From assembly GCF_002117145.1 (NCBI RefSeq), contig NZ_CP008743.1:992001-1056000 (forward strand): a stretch of DNA of 64,000 nucleotides, given 5' to 3'. Positions 32,992 to 41,202 of the stretch are shown here, one piece after another. The notes under the pieces are model-generated. The model was not told the DNA's origin. It searched no databases and saw nothing but the letters and a program-made list of their open reading frames with translations. The translations under genes and the position numbers were made by a program. Origin of the DNA: Candidatus Nucleicultrix amoebiphila FS5. Lineage in GTDB: Bacteria > Pseudomonadota > Alphaproteobacteria > Caedimonadales > Nucleicultricaceae. Within the stretch, counting starts at the first letter, position 1. Every line of letters starts with the position of its first letter.

Positions 32992-33038
32992 AGCTCTTCA
33001 TTCACTATTATCCAAGATAAAAATTATAAGGAGGAACT

Positions 33039-33257
33039 ATGGAAACACCACTTCTAACACAAGAAGAATTAGCTAAACGCTGGAACTTATCAACAATCAC
33101 TCTAAGTCAATGGAGGTGGAACGGACAAGGGCCAAAACACGTTAAAATTGGTCGTCAATCTCTATATCGATTGGACGATGTTGAACAATTTGAGGAGTTA
33201 AACACACGACGCACAACGTCAGAAAGCGTTTTCAAAACGCTACCAGCGCATTTTTAA
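33039..33257 (+). CDS. excisionase/AlpA-like helix-turn-helix protein
   Basis: 72 residues. LTQEELAKRWNLSTITLSQWRWNGQGPKHVKIGRQSLYRLDDVEQF is the MerR-like winged-helix domain of the DNA-binding/excisionase family (the 'G..P....G....Y...dv..f' wing is clear). It likely acts as recombination directionality factor or repressor for the conjugative element, being its first gene. Ribosome site AAGGAGGAA. The replication gene follows after 10 bases. Confidence 0.8.
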   Translation: METPLLTQEELAKRWNLSTITLSQWRWNGQGPKHVKIGRQSLYRLDDVEQFEELNTRRTTSESVFKTLPAHF

Positions 33258-33267
33258 GGTTAAACCC

Positions 33268-34374
33268 ATGGCTTCAAACTTATTGATTGATGAGCCTCCA
33301 CTCCAAGTTTTGCCAACCCTTGCAAAGAAGGTTGGCTTGAATGAAGCGATTATTTTGCAGCAGATGCATTATTGGCTAAATCCAAACCATAATAAGAATC
33401 TTATTAAGGAGAGGCATTGGGTTTACAATTCTTATGATGAATGGCAACAACAATTCCCCTTTTGGTCTAAAGAAACTGTCAAAAGAACAATCACGTCCCT
33501 TGAAAAACAGGAAATAATTTATAGCGAAAAGTTGAGTGATCATAAATTCAACCACCGTAAGTGGTACACAATCAATTATGAGCAATTACAAGCAGTTGAG
33601 AAGAGACCTGATCGATCAGGTCAAAATGACCCGATCGAGAAGAACAACTTGACCCGTTCGGAAGGGTCAAATTGCACAGATCATTATATAGAACAGAGAA
33701 TACTTACAGAGATTACACAAAAGAATACCCCAGAGGGGTGCGCGCCCTCTTCTGAAATAATGATCAATTTCTGGAATGAAGTTATTGAGCAAAAATCCAG
33801 AAAAGTCCATCTGACACCTAAACGATCCTATCGTCTCGAAAAATTATTAAAATCTCACTTTGCTTCAAATGAAGAAAATTGGACAGCCTATTGCAGCAGG
33901 ATCGCATTGAGTCCGTTCCTGATGGGAAAAGGGAAGCAAGGATGGAAAGTAACCTTGGATTGGGCCACGGACCCTCAAAACATCCAAAAGATATTCGAGG
34001 GTAATTTTGATGGAGAGGACTATAAACAAAAAGTTTTCACAGAACACTACAGCGAACAGAATGCTTTAGAGGTTATTCACAGCATCAAAAATGATCCCAA
34101 CACCAAGGTCTTTTTAAATCATTTGATCCAAGAAATTGGTTGTCATGATTTTATGAACTTCTTTACAAGAACAAGAGTTTTAGAAGTCAAAAGCAACCGT
34201 GCTACACTTTCAGTTTCTAAAGAATTTTACGTCACTTATCTACCGCAGAAGTTTTATCAAAATATTCTCAGTTCCTTAAAAGCCGTTGAATCGGAGATTG
34301 AGTTTTTTGATTTAGTTTTCGTTCAGCCTGAAGAACTTTCAAATGTCTTACCAACATCGGAGAAACTACCATGA
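33268..34374 (+). CDS. replication-initiator-like protein of the mobile element
   Basis: 368 residues. The N-terminal part (LPTLAKKVGLNEAIILQQMHYWL, HWVYNSYDEWQQQFPFWSKETVKRTITSLEKQ) is a winged helix seen in phage/plasmid replication proteins. The C-terminal ~85 residues (FLNHLIQEIGCHDFMNFFTRTRVLEVKSNRATLSVSKEFYVTYLPQKFYQNIL) resemble DnaA domain I, used to load or contact the helicase. No AAA+ ATPase is present. Proteins of this kind sit at the head of RAGE-type elements. Overlaps the next gene by four bases. Confidence 0.65.
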   Translation: MASNLLIDEPPLQVLPTLAKKVGLNEAIILQQMHYWLNPNHNKNLIKERHWVYNSYDEWQQQFPFWSKETVKRTITSLEKQEIIYSEKLSDHKFNHRKWYTINYEQLQAVEKRPDRSGQNDPIEKNNLTRSEGSNCTDHYIEQRILTEITQKNTPEGCAPSSEIMINFWNEVIEQKSRKVHLTPKRSYRLEKLLKSHFASNEENWTAYCSRIALSPFLMGKGKQGWKVTLDWATDPQNIQKIFEGNFDGEDYKQKVFTEHYSEQNALEVIHSIKNDPNTKVFLNHLIQEIGCHDFMNFFTRTRVLEVKSNRATLSVSKEFYVTYLPQKFYQNILSSLKAVESEIEFFDLVFVQPEELSNVLPTSEKLP

Positions 34375-34673
34375 ACTCACTATCTTCAAACAGGAATATT
34401 AAAAAATCGATTGCATCCTGCGCGCTTTTGCTGGGTTTGATGTTTGAAGCGGAAACGCTTTTGAATTTGAATCTTCTAAAATTAAAGAAGAAAAAAAATC
34501 TGATGGATTTAGACCCCATGTTTCAGGCAGAAGTTCTAGCAGCCCTTTCCAGCATCAAGTCTTTTGGTCGCTTATTGCAGTTTCTCTCGGAAGAATTGCA
34601 GCAAGTACTGGACCAAGAACTGAACGATCAAACAAACCCCAATCCAAAAATTCTCACTCTGAGGACTCAGTGA
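34371..34673 (+). CDS. small hypothetical protein at the head of the tra operon
   Basis: 100 residues, no family recognised. A hydrophobic segment (SIASCALLLGLMFEAETLLNLNLL) precedes a Lys run (LKLKKKKN) and a helical tail (ALSSIKSFGRLLQFLSEELQQVL). It overlaps the previous gene by ATGA and traL by TGATG, so it belongs to the operon and is probably expressed. Possibly an accessory to pilus assembly. Confidence 0.5.
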   Translation: MNSLSSNRNIKKSIASCALLLGLMFEAETLLNLNLLKLKKKKNLMDLDPMFQAEVLAALSSIKSFGRLLQFLSEELQQVLDQELNDQTNPNPKILTLRTQ

Positions 34674-34972
34674 TGAATCTTAAAGAACACCGCCTCTATC
34701 AACATCTTTCTGAGCCAGTAAGACTTGTGGGGTTGACCAAGGACGAAATCTTCCTTGGCCTTTTAGGTTTTATAGGCGCTGTCTTTTATTCCAACATCTG
34801 GGTTAGAGGCCTGATGTTCTTAAGCAGCATTTTAGGAGTCTGGGCCCTGAAGCGCTTTAAGAAATCCATTAAAGGCTTCAGCTTCATGAGCTGGATACAT
34901 TGGAAGTTTGGGATTGGGCCCAAGGACTCACAAAAGCTCCCCCATTCGAGCCAAAGGCGGTGGCTGTCATGA
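34673..34972 (+). CDS. traL: F-type conjugation protein TraL
   Basis: 99 residues from the ATG at 34673; a GTG one codon upstream is possible but the TGATG coupling favours the ATG. A short N-terminus (LYQHLSEPVRLVGLTKDEI) leads into two membrane helices (FLGLLGFIGAVFYSN and LMFLSSILGVWAL) and a basic end, as in TraL, the VirB3-like inner-membrane part of the F-type type IV secretion channel. Confidence 0.85.
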   Translation: MNLKEHRLYQHLSEPVRLVGLTKDEIFLGLLGFIGAVFYSNIWVRGLMFLSSILGVWALKRFKKSIKGFSFMSWIHWKFGIGPKDSQKLPHSSQRRWLS

Positions 34973-35526
34973 AGCCAGAACTCCTGCTCTCAAAAGCCCA
35001 CTTCCTCTGGAGCCAGAGGAATTTTTTCTCCATTGCGTTTGGCTTGGCCATGTCCTCCAACATTGTATTGAGTCTTTGTGTGATGAATAAAAACGAGCGC
35101 ATTGTCATGGTGCCCATGAATGCTTTGGACCGTCCTCTTGTTCTTGAGAATGGGGAATTCTCCGATGCTTACCTAATCGATTGGGCCAACACCTTGTTAA
35201 GGGAAGTATTGACGGTCAATCCTCAGACCGTCGATTACCAGAATAAGAAGTTCTTGGAGTTCAGCCTATCACCTACTCTCCTCAATGAGAAACTCACCCA
35301 AAACGCTAAAGACATTAAACGGAATCAGATGGCGACGGTATTTTATCCCAAAGACTTCCAGATTGATCGCACGCTTAAAGTTATCACCGTGATAGGCACC
35401 TTCATGGCCTATTTGGGCCAAGACAGAAACCCTGTAGTCACCTCTAAAACCTATCACCTGGGCTACACCCTTTTATCCAATGGGGTCATTGCCATTAAAA
35501 CCCTGGAGGAAAAATCCGATGTTTAG
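34969..35526 (+). CDS. traE: F-type conjugation protein TraE
   Basis: 185 residues from the ATG overlapping the traL stop (ATGA). One N-terminal membrane helix (FSIAFGLAMSSNIVLSLCVM) and a periplasmic domain with the VirB8-like pattern (YLIDWANTLLREVLTVNP, FYPKDFQIDRTLKVITVIGTFMAYLG) identify TraE, which links inner-membrane and core parts of the channel. The longer frame from 34900 lies inside traL and is rejected. Confidence 0.85.
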   Translation: MKPELLLSKAHFLWSQRNFFSIAFGLAMSSNIVLSLCVMNKNERIVMVPMNALDRPLVLENGEFSDAYLIDWANTLLREVLTVNPQTVDYQNKKFLEFSLSPTLLNEKLTQNAKDIKRNQMATVFYPKDFQIDRTLKVITVIGTFMAYLGQDRNPVVTSKTYHLGYTLLSNGVIAIKTLEEKSDV

Positions 35527-36178
35527 AAAATTTATGCTTCTCACAACTCTACTCTCTTCGGAATGTTTAATCGCAGCCCATGAGATAGACCCCTCAACTG
35601 TTTTAAAACTTCCCATTTCTAATAAGGGACTTACCCGAGTGAGCGTCGATAAAGATATCATTCAAGACATCTTTGCTTACCCTGGAGATATGGAAGAATA
35701 CATTAAACTCCATGGTTCTGGTCATGTGTTTATTGCAGGAGAAGGCATTAAAAAGCCTTTCTCTCTGACCGTCATTACCAGAGCAGGCCTCACCCAAGAC
35801 TTAGAGCTTTCCACAGCTTCTATGGCATCTTCTCCTATTATTCTGGTCTCTCCTGAAGTCCTTCCTTCTGTCACTGAAGAAGACATTAGGGGATGGCTCA
35901 TTGATTTTAGCAAAGGGTTTGTTCCTCAAGGCTTCAAGCACATTGAGTGTCTCAAAAAAGTTCGCCGAGGAGAAAGCTTGGAGGCGGTGCCTTTCAAAAC
36001 CTGGAGACGAGATTTCTATGAGGTGACCCTTTACCGAGTGACGTCCTCTTCTTCTGAAGCGTTAATGTTGAACCCTGAACGCCTAACACACTCAGGAGAA
36101 GCAGCTCTCTTTGCTCAATCGAGTCTCAACCCTCACGAATCCACTAACTTATTTATCATCACTAAGAAGAAAGCTTAA
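35519..36178 (+). CDS. traK: F-type conjugation protein TraK
   Basis: 219 residues from the ATG at 35519, overlapping the traE end by eight bases. Signal peptide 1-20, then a beta-rich secretin-like periplasmic protein (GLTRVSVDKDIIQDIFAYPGD, GHVFIAGEGIKKPFSLTVIT) as in TraK, the VirB9 counterpart in the outer-membrane core complex with TraB and TraV. Confidence 0.82.
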   Translation: MFRKFMLLTTLLSSECLIAAHEIDPSTVLKLPISNKGLTRVSVDKDIIQDIFAYPGDMEEYIKLHGSGHVFIAGEGIKKPFSLTVITRAGLTQDLELSTASMASSPIILVSPEVLPSVTEEDIRGWLIDFSKGFVPQGFKHIECLKKVRRGESLEAVPFKTWRRDFYEVTLYRVTSSSSEALMLNPERLTHSGEAALFAQSSLNPHESTNLFIITKKKA

Positions 36179-36190
36179 AGGAGGCAAAAC

Positions 36191-36484
36191 ATGAAAAAAT
36201 CCCCAATCAAAAAGACATTTCAATCCCTAGGAGCCTTTCTAATAACGGGGGCTCTCACGAGTGAGGCACAAGCCACAGCCATTGTGAAGCTCTCGGAAGC
36301 CACCACCCAAGTGAGTACTTTGATCACTGGGCCTTTGGGTAAAGCAGTTCTGGTGTTTGGCACCATAGGAGGGGTGGTCGGTGCCATCATGAAGAGTAAT
36401 CTATGGGCGGCCATTGCTATCTTTATCATTGGTCTCGTCTTTAGCTTCCACATGGATAATATTGCTGCCGTCTTTACCCATTAA
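36191..36484 (+). CDS. traA: TraA-type conjugative pilin
   Basis: 97 residues. A long cleavable leader (to about 28, ending AQA-TA) and two hydrophobic helices (GPLGKAVLVFGTIGGVVGAIM and LWAAIAIFIIGLVFSF) separated by a short hydrophilic turn are the signature of F-type pilin. In F the pilin gene heads the operon before traL; here it sits between traK and traB. Ribosome site AAAGGAGG. Named TraA (pilin); distinct from the TraA relaxase at 54878. Confidence 0.75.
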   Translation: MKKSPIKKTFQSLGAFLITGALTSEAQATAIVKLSEATTQVSTLITGPLGKAVLVFGTIGGVVGAIMKSNLWAAIAIFIIGLVFSFHMDNIAAVFTH

Positions 36485-36488
36485 GCCC

Positions 36489-37784
36489 ATGAAGAACTTT
36501 TTTAAAAATCTCTTCAAGGACCCCGATACTTTACCGGCGGATAAAATTAAAACCCGTCAATATGGAAGGGTGGCTTTGTTGTCAGGTGTAGCTCTGGGAT
36601 CTTTGGTGTTGGGTTTAGGCTTCTTTAAATCAAGCGCTTCTAAAGAAGAATCCCCTCCTATTAAAACCATATCTCAAAGTCAGAAACTCACCGTACCGTC
36701 AGAGTCGGTGGATGTCCGAGATATTTGGGCACGACGTGTCGAAAGGCGGGCTGAAGAGGCCGAGAAAAAAGCATCTAACTTAGAAGCTTCCAATGATATT
36801 CTCGCTAAACGTCTAGAGACTGTGGAAGAGATCCTCACAAAAGGGAGTCCTTTTCAATCGGAGTCAGAACAAATCGAAGCTCCTGCTCAAAAGGACGCTC
36901 TCTCTTCCCCATCAAAGAGGGGAGCTCCCATCCAAGCCTCAAACTTTAAAGGCTTCCCTCAGGAAGAAATGTTCACAACCTCAGTTCCTCAAAGTATTGC
37001 TCATTCCTCTCCTATCTCCCAGGACGGTTTGATAGTACCTCGCTCACGTATCATGCATCAAGGCTTGGAGAAGAGTCCTAAACCTGTCAAAAAAGCCAGT
37101 CATTATGTGCCGGCAGGGAGTTATGCCAAAGCGGTGCTCACAACTGGGGCGGTGGTATCCACGGCGGTCGCTTCCCAATCAAACCCCCAACCCATTGTAT
37201 TGCGTTTAGCAGATGAAGGAATCCTGCCTCGAGGTTTTCAATCCCATATGAGAGACTCTGTGTTGATTGGCAGTTGTTATGGGGATCTTTCCGCAGAGCG
37301 GGCCATGTGTCGTTTGCATACGCTCTCATTTATCGAACCCGATGGCACCACGGTAGAACGCTCTGTGGAAGGCTGGATTATCGGAGAAGATGGGGCCCCA
37401 GGCCTCAGAGGTAAAATTGTAGACCGGGCTGGGGAAGTAGCCCGGGAAGCATTTCTCTCAGGCATCTTATCGGGCATGTCTAGTTTCTTGCAATTTGATG
37501 CGACGCGCAGTGTTTATCCCATAACACCCTTTGGTCAAACCAACGCTTTATCTCCTAAAGATGCCATGACCGGTGGTCTTGGCAAAGGCGCCTCGAACGC
37601 ACTCGATAAACTCGCTGAATTCTCCATCAAAAGGGCAGAAGCCATGCAACCTGTCATTGTCGTTAATGCCGGACGGGTGGTCGATGTGGTCTTTAAACGC
37701 GGCATCGATCTTATGCCCGATCCTGCACCAGAAATTAAACTGGTGACTCAACCCCATTCTTCTAACCAAGAGGTCCACCCATGA
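36489..37784 (+). CDS. traB: F-type conjugation protein TraB
   Basis: 431 residues from the ATG four bases after the pilin stop. Membrane helix ~30-50 (VALLSGVALGSLVLGLGFF), a coiled coil (RVERRAEEAEKKASNLEASNDILAKRLETVEEIL), a variable linker, and a VirB10/TrbI-like barrel domain (YVPAGSYAKAVLTTGAVVSTA, DSVLIGSCYGDLSAERAMCRL, GWIIGEDGAPGLRGKIVDRAG). It spans the envelope in the channel core. The longer frame from 36414 lies inside the pilin gene. Confidence 0.88.
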   Translation: MKNFFKNLFKDPDTLPADKIKTRQYGRVALLSGVALGSLVLGLGFFKSSASKEESPPIKTISQSQKLTVPSESVDVRDIWARRVERRAEEAEKKASNLEASNDILAKRLETVEEILTKGSPFQSESEQIEAPAQKDALSSPSKRGAPIQASNFKGFPQEEMFTTSVPQSIAHSSPISQDGLIVPRSRIMHQGLEKSPKPVKKASHYVPAGSYAKAVLTTGAVVSTAVASQSNPQPIVLRLADEGILPRGFQSHMRDSVLIGSCYGDLSAERAMCRLHTLSFIEPDGTTVERSVEGWIIGEDGAPGLRGKIVDRAGEVAREAFLSGILSGMSSFLQFDATRSVYPITPFGQTNALSPKDAMTGGLGKGASNALDKLAEFSIKRAEAMQPVIVVNAGRVVDVVFKRGIDLMPDPAPEIKLVTQPHSSNQEVHP

Positions 37785-38011
37785 AAAAACTCATTATTCT
37801 TTCATTCATTTTATCGGGATGCAGCACCTATGACGGGAGCTTTGATTGCCCCATTGGCGAAGGCCTCAAATGTTCTTCCCTTTCAAAGGTCAATAAAGCC
37901 ATGGACAAACACGAGATTGATTTAGGGGATGAAGGAAAATCATCTTTAGTAGGATCACCCCAAGCTCAGATCTATTTCTCACCAGCTTTGTCTGCCAGTT
38001 TGAGGCAATAA
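37781..38011 (+). CDS. traV: short TraV-like outer-membrane lipoprotein
   Basis: 76 residues, overlapping traB by four bases. The signal peptide ends in a lipobox (ILSGC), then CSTYDGSFDCPIGEGLKC with the conserved cysteine spacing of TraV and SSLSKVNKAMDKHEID. It is much shorter than F TraV (about 170), retaining the N-terminal part only. TraV anchors the core complex to the outer membrane. Confidence 0.72.
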   Translation: MKKLIILSFILSGCSTYDGSFDCPIGEGLKCSSLSKVNKAMDKHEIDLGDEGKSSLVGSPQAQIYFSPALSASLRQ

Positions 38012-38014
38012 TTT

Positions 38015-40591
38015 ATGGGTGATCAAACTGCTTCATTATTAGGTATCCACTCAGAAGATTCTCCTTTTAAGGGAAGAACGGGAGACGCTTGGGATTCTCT
38101 AACAAAGATTCCAAGGCTCCATAAACTGTTGCCCTATGAGACCTATTGTTCTGAATCCAAACTCTTTTATAACGAGGATTCCACAGGATTTGTGCTTCTA
38201 GGCTGTCCCATTGTAGGGGCCAGTCTCTCTGATCAAAGTACCTTGGCTCACTTCTTTGCATCGGAAGAGAACTTACCGGAAGGATGTTCCCTGCAATTTC
38301 TACTCTTTGCCAGTCCTCGGATTGAAGGACTTTTAGACTATTGGAAGCGCCACCGTTTGAACGGGGTGTTTCAGCACTTAGGTCAGAAGCGCACAGACTT
38401 TCTGCGAGCTAAAGCCTTTGAGGATGAGCAAGGTCATTTGGCTCGGGATTTTAGACTCCTCATCTCCTATACTCTTGCCAATCATCATAGAGCCGTGATG
38501 GAAAAAACCCAGCTTCTTCAAATCCGCTCCATCTTTCAAAATTGCCTCAAACAAATTGGTGTGTTTACGGAAATCCTTGATGACCAAGGATTAATTCGGG
38601 AAGTGGGGAATATTCTTAACTTTAGTAAAACTACCTTGCCTGATGATAGGATTCTTTCTCCCCATGATTTTCTCAATCGCCAGATATTAGATCCCCATAA
38701 TCTTTGGAGGGTGAGAGAAAATGAAGTTTCTTTGAATAACAATGAATTTATCTGTAAATCCTATGTACCTTCCAAAGCGCCTCCTTATTGGGCCTTAGGC
38801 CATATGGATAAATTTTTAGGCGACGTTTTAAAACCGCACCATGCGATTCCCTGTCCTTACCTGATGCATTACGGGATCTATGTGACACCCAATCAATCTC
38901 GCGAAACCAGACGGCTCAATACAAAAAGAGAGGCTTTAGAAAATGCTCTCAAGAATCGGATGTCTAAATGGATGCAAGGGTTGCACGAAGAACACCTAGA
39001 AACTCAAGACGCGGTGGCTCAAATCCAAATGGGCGAACGAGTGGTGCTCGCGGGTCTTAATCTCACTGTCTTTAGTGCTCCGCAGAATTTACAGACGGTA
39101 GAACAGAAACTGAATGGCATTTGGCAAAATGCTGGCTGGCGGTTGTCCCCCACCCGCTATGATCACTTGGCGATGCTGTTAGCCTCCATGCCCATGATGT
39201 GGACCCTTGGCACCAAGTCTAAATATTTTGGCCTGAGACAAGAAATTTATGGCTGTGCGACCACTTTGGAAGATTTGGGTCGCATTCGTAAAACCATCAC
39301 TAAAGAGGCTCAAAACATGCTCCCCATTCTAGGGGAGTGGAAAGGGCAACTAACCCCAGGAATTCCTTTACTGGGGAGACGCGGACAACTCTTCTTCTGG
39401 AGTCCATTTGATGGAGTGCTCCTTCCTAATCAATCTCTCGTCTCATCATCTTCCAACTATAATCTCTGTATCTCTGGCATGTCAGGCTCCGGAAAATCCT
39501 TCCTTTGTAATGAACTGATCACTACTGTTTTAGGCGTGAGTGGCAAAGCCTTTGTCTTGGACAAGGGCGAGAGCTTTAAAAAACTCTGTCTCATTTTAGG
39601 CGGTCATCACATTGATTTTGATGTGACGACGGAGATCTCTTTGAATCCTTTTACCCATATTCCTGAAGGCGAAACAGGAGAGGATCTCGTTGAAAGATCT
39701 GAGCAGCTTTCAGCTTTACTTCAGGTGGTAAAGACCATGGCCATGCCCAAGGGCGAGGTCAATGAGATTCAAGAAAGCTTGCTTCAAGAGGCTATCGAGA
39801 CAGTTTGGAAATTGAGGCAATCATCGGGCAGCCTTCATGATCTTTATGAGTGGCTCAAGAATCATTCAGATTCCAGAGCCAAAGATTTAGCCAGAACTCT
39901 TCGTCTTTATAGTAAAGAAGGGGCGTATGGAAGTTTTTTTAATAGCCCTGCTACACTCAATCTGAATCATGATCTGGTCGTCATTGAGACGCAAAACCTT
40001 AAAGACAATCTTAAAGCCGTCATCGTTCAAATGATGATGGTTCATGCTTGGCAACGGATGGTCAGAAGTGACAGAAGCGCTCCCTATTTAATTCTGATTG
40101 ATGAAGCCTGGGAACTGATCCAAGGTAAAAGCTCAGGACAGTTTATTGAAAAGGTGGTTAGAACGGCTCGTAAATATAGGGCTTCATTAACCTTAGCCAC
40201 CCAAAATCTGAACGATTATTTTAAACCTGAGAGCCCTGGTGCCACGGTAGCGTTTCAGAACAGTGAATGGAAAGCCATTCTCCATCAGTCAGGGGATGTA
40301 ACCACCAGTCTGCATCACCATCCTCAACTCCAAGAATTGGTGAGCAATAATTTTAAAGAAGCCACCCTTCGCTCTCTCGGCAAAGCGGATCGCTTTAGTG
40401 AGATTGCTCTTTATAGCAATAGTGTTGGTGGAGTGATTGGACGGCTATGTTGTGACCCTTGGTCGAGCTTACTCTATTCTACCAATCCTCAAGATTACTT
40501 GCACGTCCAGGATTTTATTAAACAAGGGTTAGAGGTCGGTGAAGCGATCGAGGCTGCTCTTCAACAGAAATACTCTTTGAGGGCTGCATGA
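38015..40591 (+). CDS. traC: F-type conjugation ATPase TraC
   Basis: 858 residues, VirB4-like. N-terminal TraC domain (~1-440), then the ATPase with Walker A GMSGSGKSF near 488, a conserved LDKGESF, Walker B LILIDEAWELI near 692 and a sensor ATQNLNDYF. It is the membrane-peripheral motor for pilus assembly. Starts 3 bases after traV. Confidence 0.92.
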   Translation: MGDQTASLLGIHSEDSPFKGRTGDAWDSLTKIPRLHKLLPYETYCSESKLFYNEDSTGFVLLGCPIVGASLSDQSTLAHFFASEENLPEGCSLQFLLFASPRIEGLLDYWKRHRLNGVFQHLGQKRTDFLRAKAFEDEQGHLARDFRLLISYTLANHHRAVMEKTQLLQIRSIFQNCLKQIGVFTEILDDQGLIREVGNILNFSKTTLPDDRILSPHDFLNRQILDPHNLWRVRENEVSLNNNEFICKSYVPSKAPPYWALGHMDKFLGDVLKPHHAIPCPYLMHYGIYVTPNQSRETRRLNTKREALENALKNRMSKWMQGLHEEHLETQDAVAQIQMGERVVLAGLNLTVFSAPQNLQTVEQKLNGIWQNAGWRLSPTRYDHLAMLLASMPMMWTLGTKSKYFGLRQEIYGCATTLEDLGRIRKTITKEAQNMLPILGEWKGQLTPGIPLLGRRGQLFFWSPFDGVLLPNQSLVSSSSNYNLCISGMSGSGKSFLCNELITTVLGVSGKAFVLDKGESFKKLCLILGGHHIDFDVTTEISLNPFTHIPEGETGEDLVERSEQLSALLQVVKTMAMPKGEVNEIQESLLQEAIETVWKLRQSSGSLHDLYEWLKNHSDSRAKDLARTLRLYSKEGAYGSFFNSPATLNLNHDLVVIETQNLKDNLKAVIVQMMMVHAWQRMVRSDRSAPYLILIDEAWELIQGKSSGQFIEKVVRTARKYRASLTLATQNLNDYFKPESPGATVAFQNSEWKAILHQSGDVTTSLHHHPQLQELVSNNFKEATLRSLGKADRFSEIALYSNSVGGVIGRLCCDPWSSLLYSTNPQDYLHVQDFIKQGLEVGEAIEAALQQKYSLRAA

Positions 40592-41202
40592 AAAAACTGA
40601 CCTTCTGTCTTCTGTTTTTGTCTTCTTCAGTCCACGCCAAAGACCTAGGTATTCAAGGAACAACGTTTGAGATTCGAGAGCGTAATTTGCTCGAGGTCAT
40701 TCAAACTCGTCTGAAAGGATTAGAAACTGAAGGTAAACTCGATGATCTTCAAAAAGACATCCAACAAAGGGTGTCGTATAAAGCCTTAAATCCAACACGT
40801 CTCAACTCTGTGCATCGCACATCAGAAGAACGATCCTATCTTTATGATCCCACTCTCATCGTAGAAGAGGACATTAAGGATCATCGGGGCAGAATTATTC
40901 ATCAAAAGGGCACACATATTAATCCTCTAGATATGGTCTCTTGGGGTGTGCCGCTCGTCCTGCTCGATGGGGATGATAAAGAACAAATCCACTGGGCCCT
41001 CAAGAATCATAAAGATGCAAAGCTTGTTCTTATTGCAGGCAAACCCCTCGATCTTTCAGAACGCCACAAAAAGCGCTTTTATTTTGACCAAGGCGGGATG
41101 CTGATCAAAAAATTCAAAATCCAGCAAGTGCCGGCAAGGATCAGTCAGAAGGGTAAACATCTTCTCATTGAAGAAGTCCTCTTGGAGGATAAAGTTCAAT
41201 GA
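40588..41202 (+). CDS. traW: F-type conjugation protein TraW
   Basis: 204 residues with a signal peptide (1-17, VHA). GIQGTTFEIRERNLLEVIQTRL and the VSWGVPLVLLDGDDKEQIHWAL / KLVLIAGKPLDL section with FYFDQGGMLIKKFKIQQVPARI are the TraW landmarks; the last part has the thioredoxin-like 'Q.PA.i' also present in TrbC. Periplasmic; needed for pilus assembly. Four-base overlaps on both sides. Confidence 0.88.
   Translation: MKKLTFCLLFLSSSVHAKDLGIQGTTFEIRERNLLEVIQTRLKGLETEGKLDDLQKDIQQRVSYKALNPTRLNSVHRTSEERSYLYDPTLIVEEDIKDHRGRIIHQKGTHINPLDMVSWGVPLVLLDGDDKEQIHWALKNHKDAKLVLIAGKPLDLSERHKKRFYFDQGGMLIKKFKIQQVPARISQKGKHLLIEEVLLEDKVQ

Larger units (their letters stand above)
32524..33038. other. structured non-coding segment at the edge of the conjugative element
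   Basis: 515 bases between the LysR gene and the excisionase-like gene. It contains TTGACA (32570-32575) with a weak -10 at 32593, a 23-codon ORF with a strong ribosome site, a minus-strand terminator-like hairpin (32826-32871), and a long imperfect inverted repeat (32883-32991). An AT-rich ORF ending at 32728 looks like chance coding. No integrase and no repeat of the tRNA-Leu 3' end was seen. Confidence 0.5.
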
